Assembly (NCBI RefSeq): GCF_014303395.1
Contig: NZ_CP060298.1
Location: 1,240,001-1,304,000 of the forward strand
DNA from: Nakamurella sp. PAMC28650
Lineage (GTDB): Bacteria > Actinomycetota > Actinomycetes > Mycobacteriales > Nakamurellaceae
Direction: 5' to 3'
DNA length: 64,000 nucleotides
Below, piece after piece: positions 1-9,117 of the stretch. Positions within the stretch are counted from its first letter, which is position 1. Every line of letters begins with the position of its first letter. The position numbers and the translations under genes were made by a program. Under the pieces are notes generated by a model. The model had not been told where the DNA came from, did no database searches, and saw nothing but the letters and a program-made list of their open reading frames with translations.

Positions 1-1460
1 AGGGTCTGTACGGCCCCGAGACGCTCGAGCAGGTGGCCGGTCAGTCACGCCAGATCGCCGCCGAGCTCGATGCCTCGACGGAGTTGGACCTCCCGGTCGT
101 GTGGAAGCCCGTACTGACCGATGCGACTGCCATCCGAGCGGTGATGCTGGCCGCCAACGCCGATCCGGACTGCGTCGGGCTGATCATCTGGATGCACACG
201 TTCTCGCCCGCCAAGATGTGGATCAGCGGATTGGACGCGCTCCGGAAGCCACTGCTGCACCTGCACACCCAGGCGAACGTCGACCTACCCTGGGCCGAGA
301 TCGACATGGACTTCATGAATCTGAACCAGGCGGCCCACGGTGACCGGGAGGCCGGCTACATCCAGACCCGGCTGGGTATTGCCCGCAAGACGGTGGCCGG
401 TCACGTCCGGAATCCGAGAGTTGCAGCGAGGGTGGGTGCCTGGCAGCGGGCTGCGGCCGGTGCATCGGCGATCCGCTCGCTGAAACTCGCCCGGTTCGGC
501 GACAACATGCGCGAGGTGGCCGTCACCGAGGGCGACAAGGTCGAAGCGCAACTCCGCTTCGGCGTCTCCGTGAACACCTATGGCGTCAACGATCTCGTCG
601 ACAGGGTCGACGCGGTGGCCGATACCGAGGTGAGCGCGCTGGTCGCCGAGTACGCCGACACGTACAAGGTTGCGCCGGAACTGCTCGTGGGGGGACCGCG
701 GCACGAATCGTTGCGGTACGGGGCGCGAATCGAACTGGGCCTCCGGATGTTCCTGACCGAAGGCGGTTTCGGCGCGTTCACCACCAATTTCGAGGATCTC
801 GGTGGTCTGCGCCAGCTGCCGGGTCTGGCGGTCCAGCGTCTGATGGCCGACGGTTACGGGTTCGGCGGCGAGGGCGACTGGAAGACTTCCGTGATGCTGC
901 ACACCGTGAAGGCGATGGCCGCTGGTCGAACGGGCGGAACGTCGTTCATGGAGGACTACACCTACGATCTCGGGGCCGAGGTGCCCACCATTCTCGGCGC
1001 TCACATGCTCGAGGTCTGCCCCAGCATCGCGTCGGGTACGCCGACCCTGGAGATCCATCCGCTGGGGATCGGCGGCCGGGAGGATCCGGTCCGGCTGGTG
1101 TTCGATGCGAGTCCCGGCCCGGCTGTGGTGCTGGGGATCGCCGACATGGGGGAGCGGTTTCGTCTGGTGGCCAACGAGATCACCGTCATCCAGCCTCCTC
1201 GGCCGCTGCCGAGATTGCCGGTCGCACGGGCGGTGTGGGAGCCGCAACCCTCGCTGGAGACCTCCGCGGAGTGCTGGCTCGCGGCCGGCGGACCGCACCA
1301 CACCGTGTTGTCGTCGGCGGTCGGCGTCGAGGAACTGCACGACTTCGCCGAGATGATGGCGACCGAACTTCTGGTGATCGACCCGCGGACCGACACCAGG
1401 AGTTTCGGTAACGAACTGAGGTGGAACCAGGCGTATTACCGGCTGGCCAGGGGCTTCTGA
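1..1460 (+). CDS. araA: L-arabinose isomerase, 5' truncated by window edge
   Basis: Cytoplasmic enzyme that converts L-arabinose to L-ribulose, the first step of bacterial arabinose use. The reading frame is open from base 3 and upstream of the GTG at 33: the first codons read [11 protein letters not shown], the conserved N-terminal block of AraA, so the true start lies just before the window and only about 10-20 residues are missing. Family residues are visible: the metal and active-site glutamate in [10 protein letters not shown], the second glutamate in AHMLEVCPS, a histidine in LEIHPLG and a late histidine pair in GGPHHT. The stop is followed after 6 nt by a strong palindrome. The sugar importer downstream is on the same strand but has its own promoter. 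Identification is firm; only the start is unseen. Confidence 0.96.
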   Translation, partial: GLYGPETLEQVAGQSRQIAAELDASTELDLPVVWKPVLTDATAIRAVMLAANADPDCVGLIIWMHTFSPAKMWISGLDALRKPLLHLHTQANVDLPWAEIDMDFMNLNQAAHGDREAGYIQTRLGIARKTVAGHVRNPRVAARVGAWQRAAAGASAIRSLKLARFGDNMREVAVTEGDKVEAQLRFGVSVNTYGVNDLVDRVDAVADTEVSALVAEYADTYKVAPELLVGGPRHESLRYGARIELGLRMFLTEGGFGAFTTNFEDLGGLRQLPGLAVQRLMADGYGFGGEGDWKTSVMLHTVKAMAAGRTGGTSFMEDYTYDLGAEVPTILGAHMLEVCPSIASGTPTLEIHPLGIGGREDPVRLVFDASPGPAVVLGIADMGERFRLVANEITVIQPPRPLPRLPVARAVWEPQPSLETSAECWLAAGGPHHTVLSSAVGVEELHDFAEMMATELLVIDPRTDTRSFGNELRWNQAYYRLARGF

Positions 1461-1466
1461 GAGGGT

Positions 1467-1510
1467 GAGTGTGCGGTCAGCAGGCGTTTTCGCCTGCTGA
1501 CCGCACACTC
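1467..1510. repeat. Dispersed palindrome, copy 1 (terminator-like hairpin)
   Basis: A perfect inverted repeat with 20-bp arms (GAGTGTGCGGTCAGCAGGCG) and a TTTT loop, starting 6 nt after the araA stop. Almost the same arm sequence recurs at 6903-6950 and 7911-7960, so this is a sequence family and not just any hairpin. Position suggests a transcription terminator or REP-like element; there is no long T tract after it. Confidence 0.85.
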
Positions 1511-1577
1511 GCGACCAAAAAAGCGGTCGTCGGAAATGTCCCCGAAAAACAATTTGAGCAATTTGTAGATCTTTGGC

Positions 1578-1605
1578 TTGACACCGTACTTGTGAGCGTT
1601 AACAT
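1578..1605 (+). promoter_or_regulatory. Promoter with LacI-type operator for the sugar importer
   Basis: TTGACA at 1578-1583 and TAACAT at 1600-1605 are separated by 16 nt. Overlapping the end of the spacer and the -10 is TGTGAGCGTTAACA (1591-1604), an inexact 14-bp palindrome with the central CG typical of LacI-family operators. A repressor bound here would block RNA polymerase, which fits sugar-inducible control. The importer start codon lies about 200 nt downstream. The regulator gene is not in the window. The boxes are seen; their function is inferred. Confidence 0.6.
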
Positions 1606-1805
1606 TACCCGGACAGTGACCGCCGCCACATCACCGCTCACCGCAGGGCGAGCCCGGTGACGACACGGACGACCATTCGGCCGCGCCGATCCTGTTCCGG
1701 TGGTGGTCGGATCCGAGTCGCGGCCGAGCTCCGCTCGAGGCCCGAGACCTCATGTCCAGTGGTACATCCCGCAGTCCATCATCGTGACGACAAGGACACC
1801 CGAGA

Positions 1806-3116
1806 ATGACGAATCATCACCGTACCGCCCTCATCGCAGCCGCCGGCGCGGCCCTCCTGCTCGCCGGCTGCAGCACCGGTCAGACCACGTCGGCGGCGAG
1901 TTCGAGCGCCGGTGCCGGCTCCAGTTCGAGCGCGTCGTCGTCGGCCCCCGGTGTCGCTGCGGTGAGCCCGGCGAGCTCGGCACCCGCCAGCACGCCCGCC
2001 GGCACACCGGGCAGCGCATCCGCCAGCGCCCCCGTCAGTGCACCGGGAAGCGCCCCCGTCAGCGCACCCAGCGCGCCGAGCAGCGCCCCCGCGGCCGGCG
2101 GCTCGGTGCCGGCTGCGATCCAGGCGGCCGGCGGCACGGCGGTGCTGCCCGGTGCCCTTCCGGCGGGGGTCGAAGCGCAGTACGGCCCTGTCTGCAAGGG
2201 ATCGGATCTCGGCATCGGCAAGATCGACTTCAAGACCGACACCATCGGCTGGGCGCAGTCCGAGAAGGAGGCCAACCCCTTCCGGATCGCCTCGACCAAG
2301 TCCCAGGTGAACCAGGCCAAGAAGCTCGGGGTCAAGCTCCTCACCACCAACGCACAGTCCGACGCGCAGCAGGAGAACACCGATATCAAGGGCATGATCG
2401 ACAAGGGCGCGAAGGCGATCATCTTCTCCCCGATCAACTCCACCGGCCTCGGGGATGCGATCGCCTACGCCAAGTCCAAGAAGGTCGCGATGATCCCGGT
2501 CGATCGCAACATTACCGGGGTCAAGGGATGCCAGTCGGTCGGACCGCAGCTCGGTTCCGATTTCGTCCAGCAGGGCAAGCGGGCCGCGGACGCGATGATC
2601 AAGGCGACCGGCGGCAAGGCCAAGCTGGCCATCCTGCTGGGCGCCTCCGGCGTGAACGTCACCGACGACCGCACCGCAGGTTTCAAGGCAGAGCTGAAGG
2701 CGCAGAACGCTTCCGGTATCCAGGTCATCTTCGAGCAGACGGCCGACTTCACCCGTGAGAAGGGCAAGTCGGTCACCGAGACCCTGCTGCAGGCCCATCC
2801 GGACGTCACGGCCATCTACGCCGAGAACGACGAGATGGGTCTCGGCGCGCTGGCCGCGTTGGACGACAAGGGCATGTCCGGCACCGCCAAGGTCCACATC
2901 GTCTCGATCGACGGCACGAAGGGTGCGGTGCAGGCCATCGTGGACGGCAACTTCGACGCAGTGATCGAATCCAACCCCGCGTACGGACCGTCCGCCTTCG
3001 CGGCCCTCGATGCGTACGTCAACGGCGCCGGCGCACCGGCGGTCACGATCACCACGGACAACCAGTACGACAAGAGCAACGCCCAGGCCGGCCTCGACAG
3101 TGGCGCAGCGTACTGA
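1806..3116 (+). CDS. Sugar ABC transporter substrate-binding lipoprotein (YtfQ/RbsB type)
   Basis: Extracytoplasmic receptor that would bind a sugar and deliver it to the permeases encoded downstream. The 436-aa product starts with a lipoprotein signal ending LLLAGC, with the lipidated cysteine at about residue 22, then an 85-residue Ala/Ser/Pro tether. From about residue 115 it has a periplasmic-binding-protein type 1 fold (PF13407 type): IGWAQSEKEANPFR, KAIIFSPINSTG and VSIDGTKGAVQAI are family landmarks. AAGGA sits 9 nt before the ATG. It is the first gene of an importer set whose order (receptor, ATPase, two permeases) is that of E. coli ytfQRT-yjfF, a galactofuranose system; the araA neighbour points to arabinose, perhaps in the furanose form. 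Substrate is inferred, family is clear. Confidence 0.9.
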   Translation: MTNHHRTALIAAAGAALLLAGCSTGQTTSAASSSAGAGSSSSASSSAPGVAAVSPASSAPASTPAGTPGSASASAPVSAPGSAPVSAPSAPSSAPAAGGSVPAAIQAAGGTAVLPGALPAGVEAQYGPVCKGSDLGIGKIDFKTDTIGWAQSEKEANPFRIASTKSQVNQAKKLGVKLLTTNAQSDAQQENTDIKGMIDKGAKAIIFSPINSTGLGDAIAYAKSKKVAMIPVDRNITGVKGCQSVGPQLGSDFVQQGKRAADAMIKATGGKAKLAILLGASGVNVTDDRTAGFKAELKAQNASGIQVIFEQTADFTREKGKSVTETLLQAHPDVTAIYAENDEMGLGALAALDDKGMSGTAKVHIVSIDGTKGAVQAIVDGNFDAVIESNPAYGPSAFAALDAYVNGAGAPAVTITTDNQYDKSNAQAGLDSGAAY

Positions 3117-3204
3117 TCCGGCTCGGTATCCACGACGGCGCAGAGCATCTCGCGGCGGTGGGCGGTCACGGCAGTAGGCACTCCAGGGAAGGGTCGGACC
3201 AGCA

Positions 3205-4758
3205 GTGACGACGATGACGACCGAGGACCCGACCCTTTCGGTCCGGGGGGTGAGCAAGGCCTTCGGCGGCGCGGTGGCCCTGCAGGACGTCGACCTGGAC
3301 CTCTTCCCGGGTCAGGTGCACGCCCTGATCGGTGAGAACGGCGCCGGCAAGTCCACTCTCATCAAGCTGATCACCGGCGTCTACCAGCTGGACAGCGGGG
3401 AGGTGCGCCACCGCGGTGAGGTGGTGCACTTCCCCTCCCCGCGGGATGCGCAGCTGCACGGCATCCAGACCATCTACCAGGAGGTGCATCTGGCCCCGCA
3501 ACTGTCAATCGCCCGCAATGTGTTCCTGGGGCGTGAGCCGTCCAGGTTGGGATCGCTCGACCTGCGCAGGATGAACCGGGAAGCGGCCGAACTGCTGGAC
3601 AGGTACGGCATCGTCGCCGATGTGAAACGGCCATTAGGTGAACTGGGACTCGGCATCCAGCAGATGGTGGCGGTGGCCAGAGCGGTCTCCGCTGATGCGT
3701 CGGTGGTCATCATGGACGAGCCCACCTCCTCCCTGGAACCCCGCGAGGTCGACAAGCTGCTCGAGGTGGTGGGTCTGCTCAAGGCCCAGGGTGTTGCGGT
3801 GGTGTACATCTCGCACCGGCTCGACGAGGTCTTCCGCGCCTGCGACAAGATCACCGTGCTGCGTGACGGCAAGCTGGTCTGGACCGGCGCCACCGCCGAT
3901 ACCACGCGCCGCCAACTGATCTCGCGGATGCTCGGCCGGGAGGCCGGTGATCTGGAGGGCGGCCGCCGCACCCAGCTCGGGGGCGCCCGCAGAGTCAACG
4001 AGGCACCGCCGGTGCTGACGGCGGGCCACCTGTCCAGACGCTTCGTCCTGGACGACATCTCGCTCGTCGTCCGGCCGGGTGAGGTGGTCGGTCTGGCCGG
4101 CCTGCTGGGATCGGGTCGCAGCGAGACGGCCAAGGCCATCTTCGGCGCGCTGCCGTTGGATTCCGGCACGGTGGAGATCGACGGGAAGGCCTTCGCCAGG
4201 GCCACTCCGGCCTCCCGGATCAGGGCCGGGATCGCGATGCTGCCGGAGGACCGCAAGATCGAGGGCATCGTCCCGGACCTCTCGATCAGGGACAACATCG
4301 GCCTGGCCGCTCTGCCGCAGCTCTCCCGGGGCGGTTTCGTCTCCCGCCGCAAGCAGAACGCGATCGTCGACGTCTTCATGAAGCGCCTGCGCATCAAGGC
4401 TTCCAGCGCCGATCAGCGGGTGTCGGAGCTTTCCGGGGGCAACCAGCAGAAGGTGCTGCTGGCCCGTCTGCTCTGTCTCAACCCCAAGGTCCTCCTGCTC
4501 GACGAGCCCACCCGGGGCATCGACGTCGGCGCCAAGGCCGAGGTCCAGTCGCTGATCGCCGAGCTGGCCGAGAAGGGCCTCGGGGTGGTGCTGATCTCCT
4601 CCGAGCTCGAGGAGGTCGTCGAAGGGTCGGATTCCGTGCTGGTGCTGCGTGACGGTGCCGCCCTCGGCACGCTGTTCGGCGACGAGATCACCGAGGACCA
4701 CATCATGAACATGATCGCCGGTGCGGCAGCGGAGGAAATCGAAGTGGTGCAGACATGA
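3205..4758 (+). CDS. Sugar ABC transporter ATP-binding protein (two nucleotide-binding domains)
   Basis: Cytoplasmic energy-coupling subunit of the importer, 517 aa, the normal size for the AraG/XylG/YtfR family with two fused ATPase domains. Domain 1 has Walker A GENGAGKST near residue 45 and Walker B VVIMDEPTSSL; its signature is the weak LGIQQ form. Domain 2 has the usual degenerate Walker A (GLLGSGRSE), an intact LSGGNQQK signature and LLLDEPTRGID. The GTG at 3205 is used here; an ATG three codons later (3214) is a fair alternative, and the GGGAAGGG at 3185-3192 does not decide between them. The gene lies 88 nt after the receptor gene and its stop overlaps the next start (ATGA), which shows translational coupling. 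Confidence 0.93.
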   Translation: MTTMTTEDPTLSVRGVSKAFGGAVALQDVDLDLFPGQVHALIGENGAGKSTLIKLITGVYQLDSGEVRHRGEVVHFPSPRDAQLHGIQTIYQEVHLAPQLSIARNVFLGREPSRLGSLDLRRMNREAAELLDRYGIVADVKRPLGELGLGIQQMVAVARAVSADASVVIMDEPTSSLEPREVDKLLEVVGLLKAQGVAVVYISHRLDEVFRACDKITVLRDGKLVWTGATADTTRRQLISRMLGREAGDLEGGRRTQLGGARRVNEAPPVLTAGHLSRRFVLDDISLVVRPGEVVGLAGLLGSGRSETAKAIFGALPLDSGTVEIDGKAFARATPASRIRAGIAMLPEDRKIEGIVPDLSIRDNIGLAALPQLSRGGFVSRRKQNAIVDVFMKRLRIKASSADQRVSELSGGNQQKVLLARLLCLNPKVLLLDEPTRGIDVGAKAEVQSLIAELAEKGLGVVLISSELEEVVEGSDSVLVLRDGAALGTLFGDEITEDHIMNMIAGAAAEEIEVVQT

Positions 4759-5843
4759 CGGCGACGGTCTCGACCCGATCACCCGAGCAGCCGGAGACGC
4801 CCGGCGCGCTGCGAAGCCTGATCCCGGGAGGCGGCTGGGGACAATGGCTCCGGCAACGGGGCGTGTACGTCGCGCTGGCCGTCCTCGTTCTCTACAACGT
4901 CCTGTTCACGGCGCACTTCAACAACTGGGACACCCTCCAGTTGCTCTTCGCACAGTTGCCGCCGGTGCTGCTGGTCTCGCTCGGCATGGCTCTGGTGATC
5001 GGTACCGGCGGCATCGACCTGTCGGTCGGGGCCACCATGGCCGTCGCCAGCGCGGTGATGGCCAAGTTCGTCGCACCGACCTCGAGCGGGGGTTTCGGTG
5101 CAGCGATCTTCCCGGCCATCGTGCTGGGCATCCTGGCCGGTCTGGCCATCGGGATCTTCAACGGCGTCGTCGTCGCCGTCGCGAAGGTGCAGCCGATCGT
5201 GGCCACCCTGAGCCTGCTGGTGGCCGGCCGCGGCCTGGCCCTGGTGATCACCGGGGGTGCGCTGATCGAACTGTTCGTGCCCTTCCTGAAGGTCGTCCGC
5301 CAGGGCGAACTGTTCGGCATCCCCTACGTGATGTGGGTTGCTGCGATCATCGCGGTGGTCGTGACGGTCCTCGTCCGGAAGACCACCTTCGGCTTCCGGC
5401 TGGTGGCCATCGGCGGCAACCTGCGGGCCAGCGTGCTGGCCGGCATCCCGGTGCGCCGCACGCTGATCACCGTCTATGCGATCAGCGGTGTACTCGCGGC
5501 CATCGCCGGCGAGATCGCCACCGCCCGGCTGCGGGCCAGCGATCCGTCGTACATCGGCCTGCTGATGGAACTCTCGGCGATCACCGCCGTCGTCGTCGGC
5601 GGGACCCCGCTCAACGGTGGACGGGTCCGGATCCTCGGGACGGTGGCCGGCGTGGTGCTGATGCAGCTGCTGCAGACCACCCTGGTCTCGCACAACATCC
5701 CCGATTCGGTCTCGCAGATGGTGGAGGCGTTGATCATCATCGCGGCGGTCTACATCCAGCGCACGTCGGGCCCGCGACCCGCCAGGACGGCGAAGGTGGC
5801 GAAGACCGGCCGGGTCGCCGGGATCGTCGGGAGCAAGGCATGA
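4755..5843 (+). CDS. Sugar ABC transporter permease 1 (YtfT type)
   Basis: Integral membrane subunit of the importer, 362 aa, BPD_transp_2 family (PF02653, as in RbsC/AraH/YtfT). A 30-residue cytoplasmic N-terminus is followed by about eight to ten hydrophobic segments. The family motif GTGGIDLSVGATMA is near residue 85 and a second conserved loop, ITAVVVGGTPLNGG, near residue 275. The start ATG overlaps the ATPase stop and its own stop overlaps the second permease start, so the three genes form a tight operon. Two different permeases suggest a heterodimeric channel, as in YtfT-YjfF. Confidence 0.92.
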   Translation: MTATVSTRSPEQPETPGALRSLIPGGGWGQWLRQRGVYVALAVLVLYNVLFTAHFNNWDTLQLLFAQLPPVLLVSLGMALVIGTGGIDLSVGATMAVASAVMAKFVAPTSSGGFGAAIFPAIVLGILAGLAIGIFNGVVVAVAKVQPIVATLSLLVAGRGLALVITGGALIELFVPFLKVVRQGELFGIPYVMWVAAIIAVVVTVLVRKTTFGFRLVAIGGNLRASVLAGIPVRRTLITVYAISGVLAAIAGEIATARLRASDPSYIGLLMELSAITAVVVGGTPLNGGRVRILGTVAGVVLMQLLQTTLVSHNIPDSVSQMVEALIIIAAVYIQRTSGPRPARTAKVAKTGRVAGIVGSKA

Positions 5844-6898
5844 CCGAACCGACGCTGAAGAAGAGCGATGCACCGGCTCCGCCCGGGTTCGAGACGGTCC
5901 ACGTCGTTCCCGGGCCGGAGATCGGCGCCGCGGCGCGGCGGCAACGGGCCAGAGCGCTGACCTCGCTGGTGTCCCGCAACGGCGCGGTGGCGGTGCTGAT
6001 CCTGGTGATGATCATCGGGACGATCACGGTCCCGACGTTCGGTACCGCGGACAATCTCCGGAACACCGCTCTGGCAGCGTCTTTCCTGGCCATCATCGCC
6101 GCCGGCATGACGTTCGTGATCATCAGCGGGGGCATCGACCTCTCGGTCGGGTCGGTCTACGCACTGGCCGTCATCCTGTCCGCCGACATGTCGAAATACG
6201 GTTCGGCGGCGGCCATCCTGGTCCCGATCGTCGCCTGCGTGGCGGTCGGACTGCTGCAGGGGGTGATCATCGCCAAACTCGGGCTGCCGCCGTTCATCGT
6301 CACCCTGGCCGGTCTGACCGGGGTCCGCGGTCTGGTCTTCTTCATCACCAACGAGGGCAACGACCACCCGTCCGTCCCCGGTCAGCAGTTCTTCGAGACC
6401 CTCGGCACCGGTAGCTTTCTCACCATCGGCAACCCGGTCTGGATCACCCTGGTCGTCTTCGCGATCGGATGGTGGGCGCTCAACCGCACGGCGTTCGGTC
6501 AAGCCGTGCAGGCCGTCGGCGGCAGCGATACCGCGGCCGGTCTGATGGGCCTGCCGGTGGCCAGGGTGAAGATGAGCGTCTACGCGATCAGCGGGCTCAC
6601 GGTCGGCATTGCCGGGGTGCTGTCGACCGCGCTGTCCGGCGGCGGACAGGAGGCGAGAGTCGGTAACGCCTACGAGTTGTCGGCCATTGCGGCGGTCGTC
6701 ATCGGAGGAACCCTGCTGGCCGGTGGAGTCGGCTCCATCGTGGGGACCCTCGCCGGCATCACGCTGCTCTACGTCATCCAGAACTTGATCGTCCAGGGCT
6801 TCAACCTGAACAGCTATGTGCAGCAGGTGGTCAGCGGGTTCTTCCTGCTGATCGTCGTCGTGCTGCAGGCCCTGCTCTCCCGCCGATCGGCCCGATGA
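5840..6898 (+). CDS. Sugar ABC transporter permease 2 (YjfF type)
   Basis: Second membrane subunit of the same importer, 352 aa. I place the start at the ATG overlapping the previous stop (ATGA), behind GGGAGCAAGG; the frame stays open further upstream, but that part is a shadow of permease 1. Family features are GGIDLSVGSVYALAV near residue 98, a conserved loop GGSDTAAGLMGLPV and the late VIGGTLLAGGVGS. It is clearly a paralogue of permease 1 but only distantly similar in sequence, which is the usual state for the YtfT/YjfF pair. A palindromic hairpin begins 4 nt after the stop and probably ends the operon transcript. Confidence 0.92.
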   Translation: MTEPTLKKSDAPAPPGFETVHVVPGPEIGAAARRQRARALTSLVSRNGAVAVLILVMIIGTITVPTFGTADNLRNTALAASFLAIIAAGMTFVIISGGIDLSVGSVYALAVILSADMSKYGSAAAILVPIVACVAVGLLQGVIIAKLGLPPFIVTLAGLTGVRGLVFFITNEGNDHPSVPGQQFFETLGTGSFLTIGNPVWITLVVFAIGWWALNRTAFGQAVQAVGGSDTAAGLMGLPVARVKMSVYAISGLTVGIAGVLSTALSGGGQEARVGNAYELSAIAAVVIGGTLLAGGVGSIVGTLAGITLLYVIQNLIVQGFNLNSYVQQVVSGFFLLIVVVLQALLSRRSAR

Positions 6899-6902
6899 TC
6901 AC

Positions 6903-6950
6903 GCGAGTGTGCGGTCAGCAGTCGTTTGCGCCTGCTGACCGCACACTCGC
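6903..6950. repeat. Dispersed palindrome, copy 2
   Basis: Arms GCGAGTGTGCGGTCAGCAG (6903-6921) and its exact complement (6932-6950) around a 10-nt loop. It lies between two convergent genes: it follows the second permease stop by 4 nt and holds the stop codon and last codons of the DUF559 gene on the other strand. A bidirectional terminator role is likely. Confidence 0.85.
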
Positions 6951-7829
6951 CACGCGCAGGGCCGCCCGGATCTGCGCGACCACCTCCTCCGGCTGCCCGG
7001 TGAGCTGGGCCCAGGTGAACCGCAGGATGGTCCATCCGTCGATCACGAAGGCGTTCTGACGTCGCCGGTCGTCCTCGAAGACGGCGTGATCGGTGTGGAA
7101 GGCGAACCCGTCGAACTCGATGATGAGCCGGAGGCGGTGGAACCGCACGTCAGGTCTCCGGACGGTCCCGCCCGATCGCACGTCCTCGTTCGCCGTCCAT
7201 CCGGTGATGCCCGCCCCGGTCAGCAGTCGGTGGAGCAACCGTTCGCCCGGGGAGTCGCCGCCGGATGCTGCGGCAGCGATGATCAGCCCGCCAGCCACCG
7301 CACCTCGGTGACCGGCCCGGCGCCGATGTGCGGTCTGGACCGCCTGCAGGGTCGTCCACCTCCGGCGGATGGCGAGATCCAACAGGTCCTGCCCCTCCTG
7401 CGCCAGCAGTTCGGCGACGGCAAGGGACGTCCGGATGATGGAGATCCCCTGCCAGGTGAAGACGTACTCCAGGCTGATGTTGCGCCGATGGACCAGGACA
7501 CCTTTCGGCGACCGCCCGGTACGCCGCTGGGGGACGGCGATCTCGACCTGTGGCCCAGGCGTGGGCTGACGGCCCTGCCAGAAGAGCGCGGCCCGGCCCA
7601 CGATCACCGCGCCGGGACCGGCCCAGAGCGAAGTGGCCCTGACGCTCACGCGCGGCGAGGGCTCGGCAGTCCCGACCAGGTACACCTGGGGCAGGATCCG
7701 CCGCCAACGCCCGCGGCGGAGGTGGCCGTCGATCTCGACCCGGGAGACGCCTGCCTGCAAGGCCTGCTCGCGGGTGACCAGCATGTCCTGCCGGCGGAGC
7801 CGGGCGTCGAGCGGGCTGGTGGTGTCCAC
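6915..7829 (-). CDS. DUF559 / AbiEi-N type nuclease-like protein
   Basis: A 304-aa protein with an N-terminal winged-helix-like segment (LVTREQALQAGVSR...GRWRRILPQVYLV) of the kind found before DUF559 domains, and a C-terminal PD-(D/E)XK-like fold: RRPDVRFHRLRLIIEFDG supplies the acidic residues, followed by NAFVIDGWTILRFTWAQL. This family is common in actinobacteria, and its members are thought to be nucleases; no substrate is known. I start at the GTG at 7829 because homologues carry the LRRQD stretch before the winged helix; the ATG at 7784, behind AGGAC, is the alternative. The last dozen residues are encoded by palindrome copy 2, so the stop codon is supplied by the repeat. Palindrome copy 3 lies on the other side, so the gene sits in a repeat-bounded cassette. 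Confidence 0.75.
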   Translation of the reverse strand: MDTTSPLDARLRRQDMLVTREQALQAGVSRVEIDGHLRRGRWRRILPQVYLVGTAEPSPRVSVRATSLWAGPGAVIVGRAALFWQGRQPTPGPQVEIAVPQRRTGRSPKGVLVHRRNISLEYVFTWQGISIIRTSLAVAELLAQEGQDLLDLAIRRRWTTLQAVQTAHRRRAGHRGAVAGGLIIAAAASGGDSPGERLLHRLLTGAGITGWTANEDVRSGGTVRRPDVRFHRLRLIIEFDGFAFHTDHAVFEDDRRRQNAFVIDGWTILRFTWAQLTGQPEEVVAQIRAALRVASVRSAGANDC

Positions 7830-7910
7830 ACGACCAGTGCAGCGTCGTGCGGCCGGGCTGTCTCCCCCCACCGCCGGATTGTGGATGGGTCGCCGGTATG
7901 GGGACAACGA

Positions 7911-7960
7911 CGCGAGTGTGCGGTCAGCAGTCGTTCTCGCCTGCTGACCGCACACTCGCG
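7911..7960. repeat. Dispersed palindrome, copy 3
   Basis: Arms CGCGAGTGTGCGGTCAGCAG (7911-7930) and complement (7941-7960) with a 10-nt loop. It lies 10 nt beyond the ino1 stop on the minus strand, so like the other two copies it sits at a gene 3' end. Confidence 0.85.
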
Positions 7961-7970
7961 GGACCGAAGC

Positions 7971-9056
7971 TCAGCTGGCGAGCTCGCCCGAGATGAACTT
8001 CTCGACGTTGTCGCGGGCCTGGTCGTCCGGGAACTGGATCGGCGGCGACTTCATGAAGTACGAGGAGGCCGAGGTCAGCGGGCCGGCGATACCGCGGTCC
8101 TTGGCGATCTTGACGGCCCGCACCGCGTCGATGATGACGCCCGCCGAGTTGGGCGAGTCCCACACCTCGAGCTTGTACTCCAGGGCCAGTGGGACATCGC
8201 CGAAGGCCTTGCCCTCGAGCCGGACGTAGGCCCACTTGCGGTCGTCCAGCCAGGCCACGTAGTCGGAGGGTCCGATGTGCACGTTGCGGGCACCGAGATC
8301 CCGGTCCACCTGGGACGTCACGGCCTGGGTCTTGGAGATCTTCTTGGACTCCAGGCGATCTCGCTCCAGCATGTTCATGAAGTCCATGTTGCCACCGACG
8401 TTCAGCTGCATGGTCCGCTCCAGCAGCACACCGCGGTCCTCGAACAGCTTGGCCAGCACGCGGTGCGTGATGGTCGCGCCGACCTGCGACTTGATGTCGT
8501 CCCCGATGATGGGAAGTCCGGCAGCGCGGAACTTCTCGGCCCACTCGGGCGTACCGGCGATGAAGACCGGGAGGGCGTTGACGAAGGCGCACCCCGCGTC
8601 GATGGCGCACTGGGCGTAGAACTTGGCGGCGTCCTCGGAACCCACCGGCAGGTAGCAGACGACGACGTCGACCTTCGCGGCCTTCAGCGTCGCGACCACG
8701 TCGACCGGTTCGGCATCGGATTCGGAGATCATCTCGCGGTAGTACTTGCCCAGACCGTCCAGGGTGTTGCCGCGCTGCACGATGACGCCGGTGGGCGGGA
8801 CGTCGGCGATCTTGATGGTGTTGTTCTCCGACGACGCGATCGCCTCGGCCAGATCGAAGCCGACCTTCTTGGCGTCCACGTCGAAGGCTGCGACGAAGTG
8901 CAGGTCGGAGACGTGGTAGTCACCGAACTGGACGTGCATCAGCCCGGGGACGCGAGAGGACGGATCGGCGTTGCGGTAGTACTCCACCCCCTGGACCAGT
9001 GATGAAGCACAGTTGCCGACGCCGACGACGGCGACGCGGATGGGATGCGTTCCCAT
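7971..9056 (-). CDS. ino1: Inositol-3-phosphate synthase
   Basis: Cytoplasmic NAD-dependent enzyme making 1L-myo-inositol 1-phosphate from glucose 6-phosphate, the entry step for mycothiol and phosphatidylinositol in actinobacteria. The 361-aa size is that of the short actinobacterial form. The N-terminal dinucleotide motif is [16 protein letters not shown] (about residues 8-23), and [17 protein letters not shown] plus [13 protein letters not shown] are conserved active-site blocks. AAGGAGAA lies about 6 nt before the ATG. The next gene upstream on the same strand is a PadR regulator, the same pair as Rv0046c-Rv0047c of Mycobacterium tuberculosis. Confidence 0.97.
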   Translation of the reverse strand: MGTHPIRVAVVGVGNCASSLVQGVEYYRNADPSSRVPGLMHVQFGDYHVSDLHFVAAFDVDAKKVGFDLAEAIASSENNTIKIADVPPTGVIVQRGNTLDGLGKYYREMISESDAEPVDVVATLKAAKVDVVVCYLPVGSEDAAKFYAQCAIDAGCAFVNALPVFIAGTPEWAEKFRAAGLPIIGDDIKSQVGATITHRVLAKLFEDRGVLLERTMQLNVGGNMDFMNMLERDRLESKKISKTQAVTSQVDRDLGARNVHIGPSDYVAWLDDRKWAYVRLEGKAFGDVPLALEYKLEVWDSPNSAGVIIDAVRAVKIAKDRGIAGPLTSASSYFMKSPPIQFPDDQARDNVEKFISGELAS

Positions 9057-9117
9057 GTTGTTTCTCCTTGGGTCAGGTGATCTTGCAGGACTTGTTGCTG
9101 TTGCACACCAACGGGTA

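Noticed and set aside
285..1508. 407-codon minus-strand open frame across araA
   Set aside because: Antisense shadow in high-GC DNA: Arg/His/Gly-rich product without family features, and it starts inside the palindrome.
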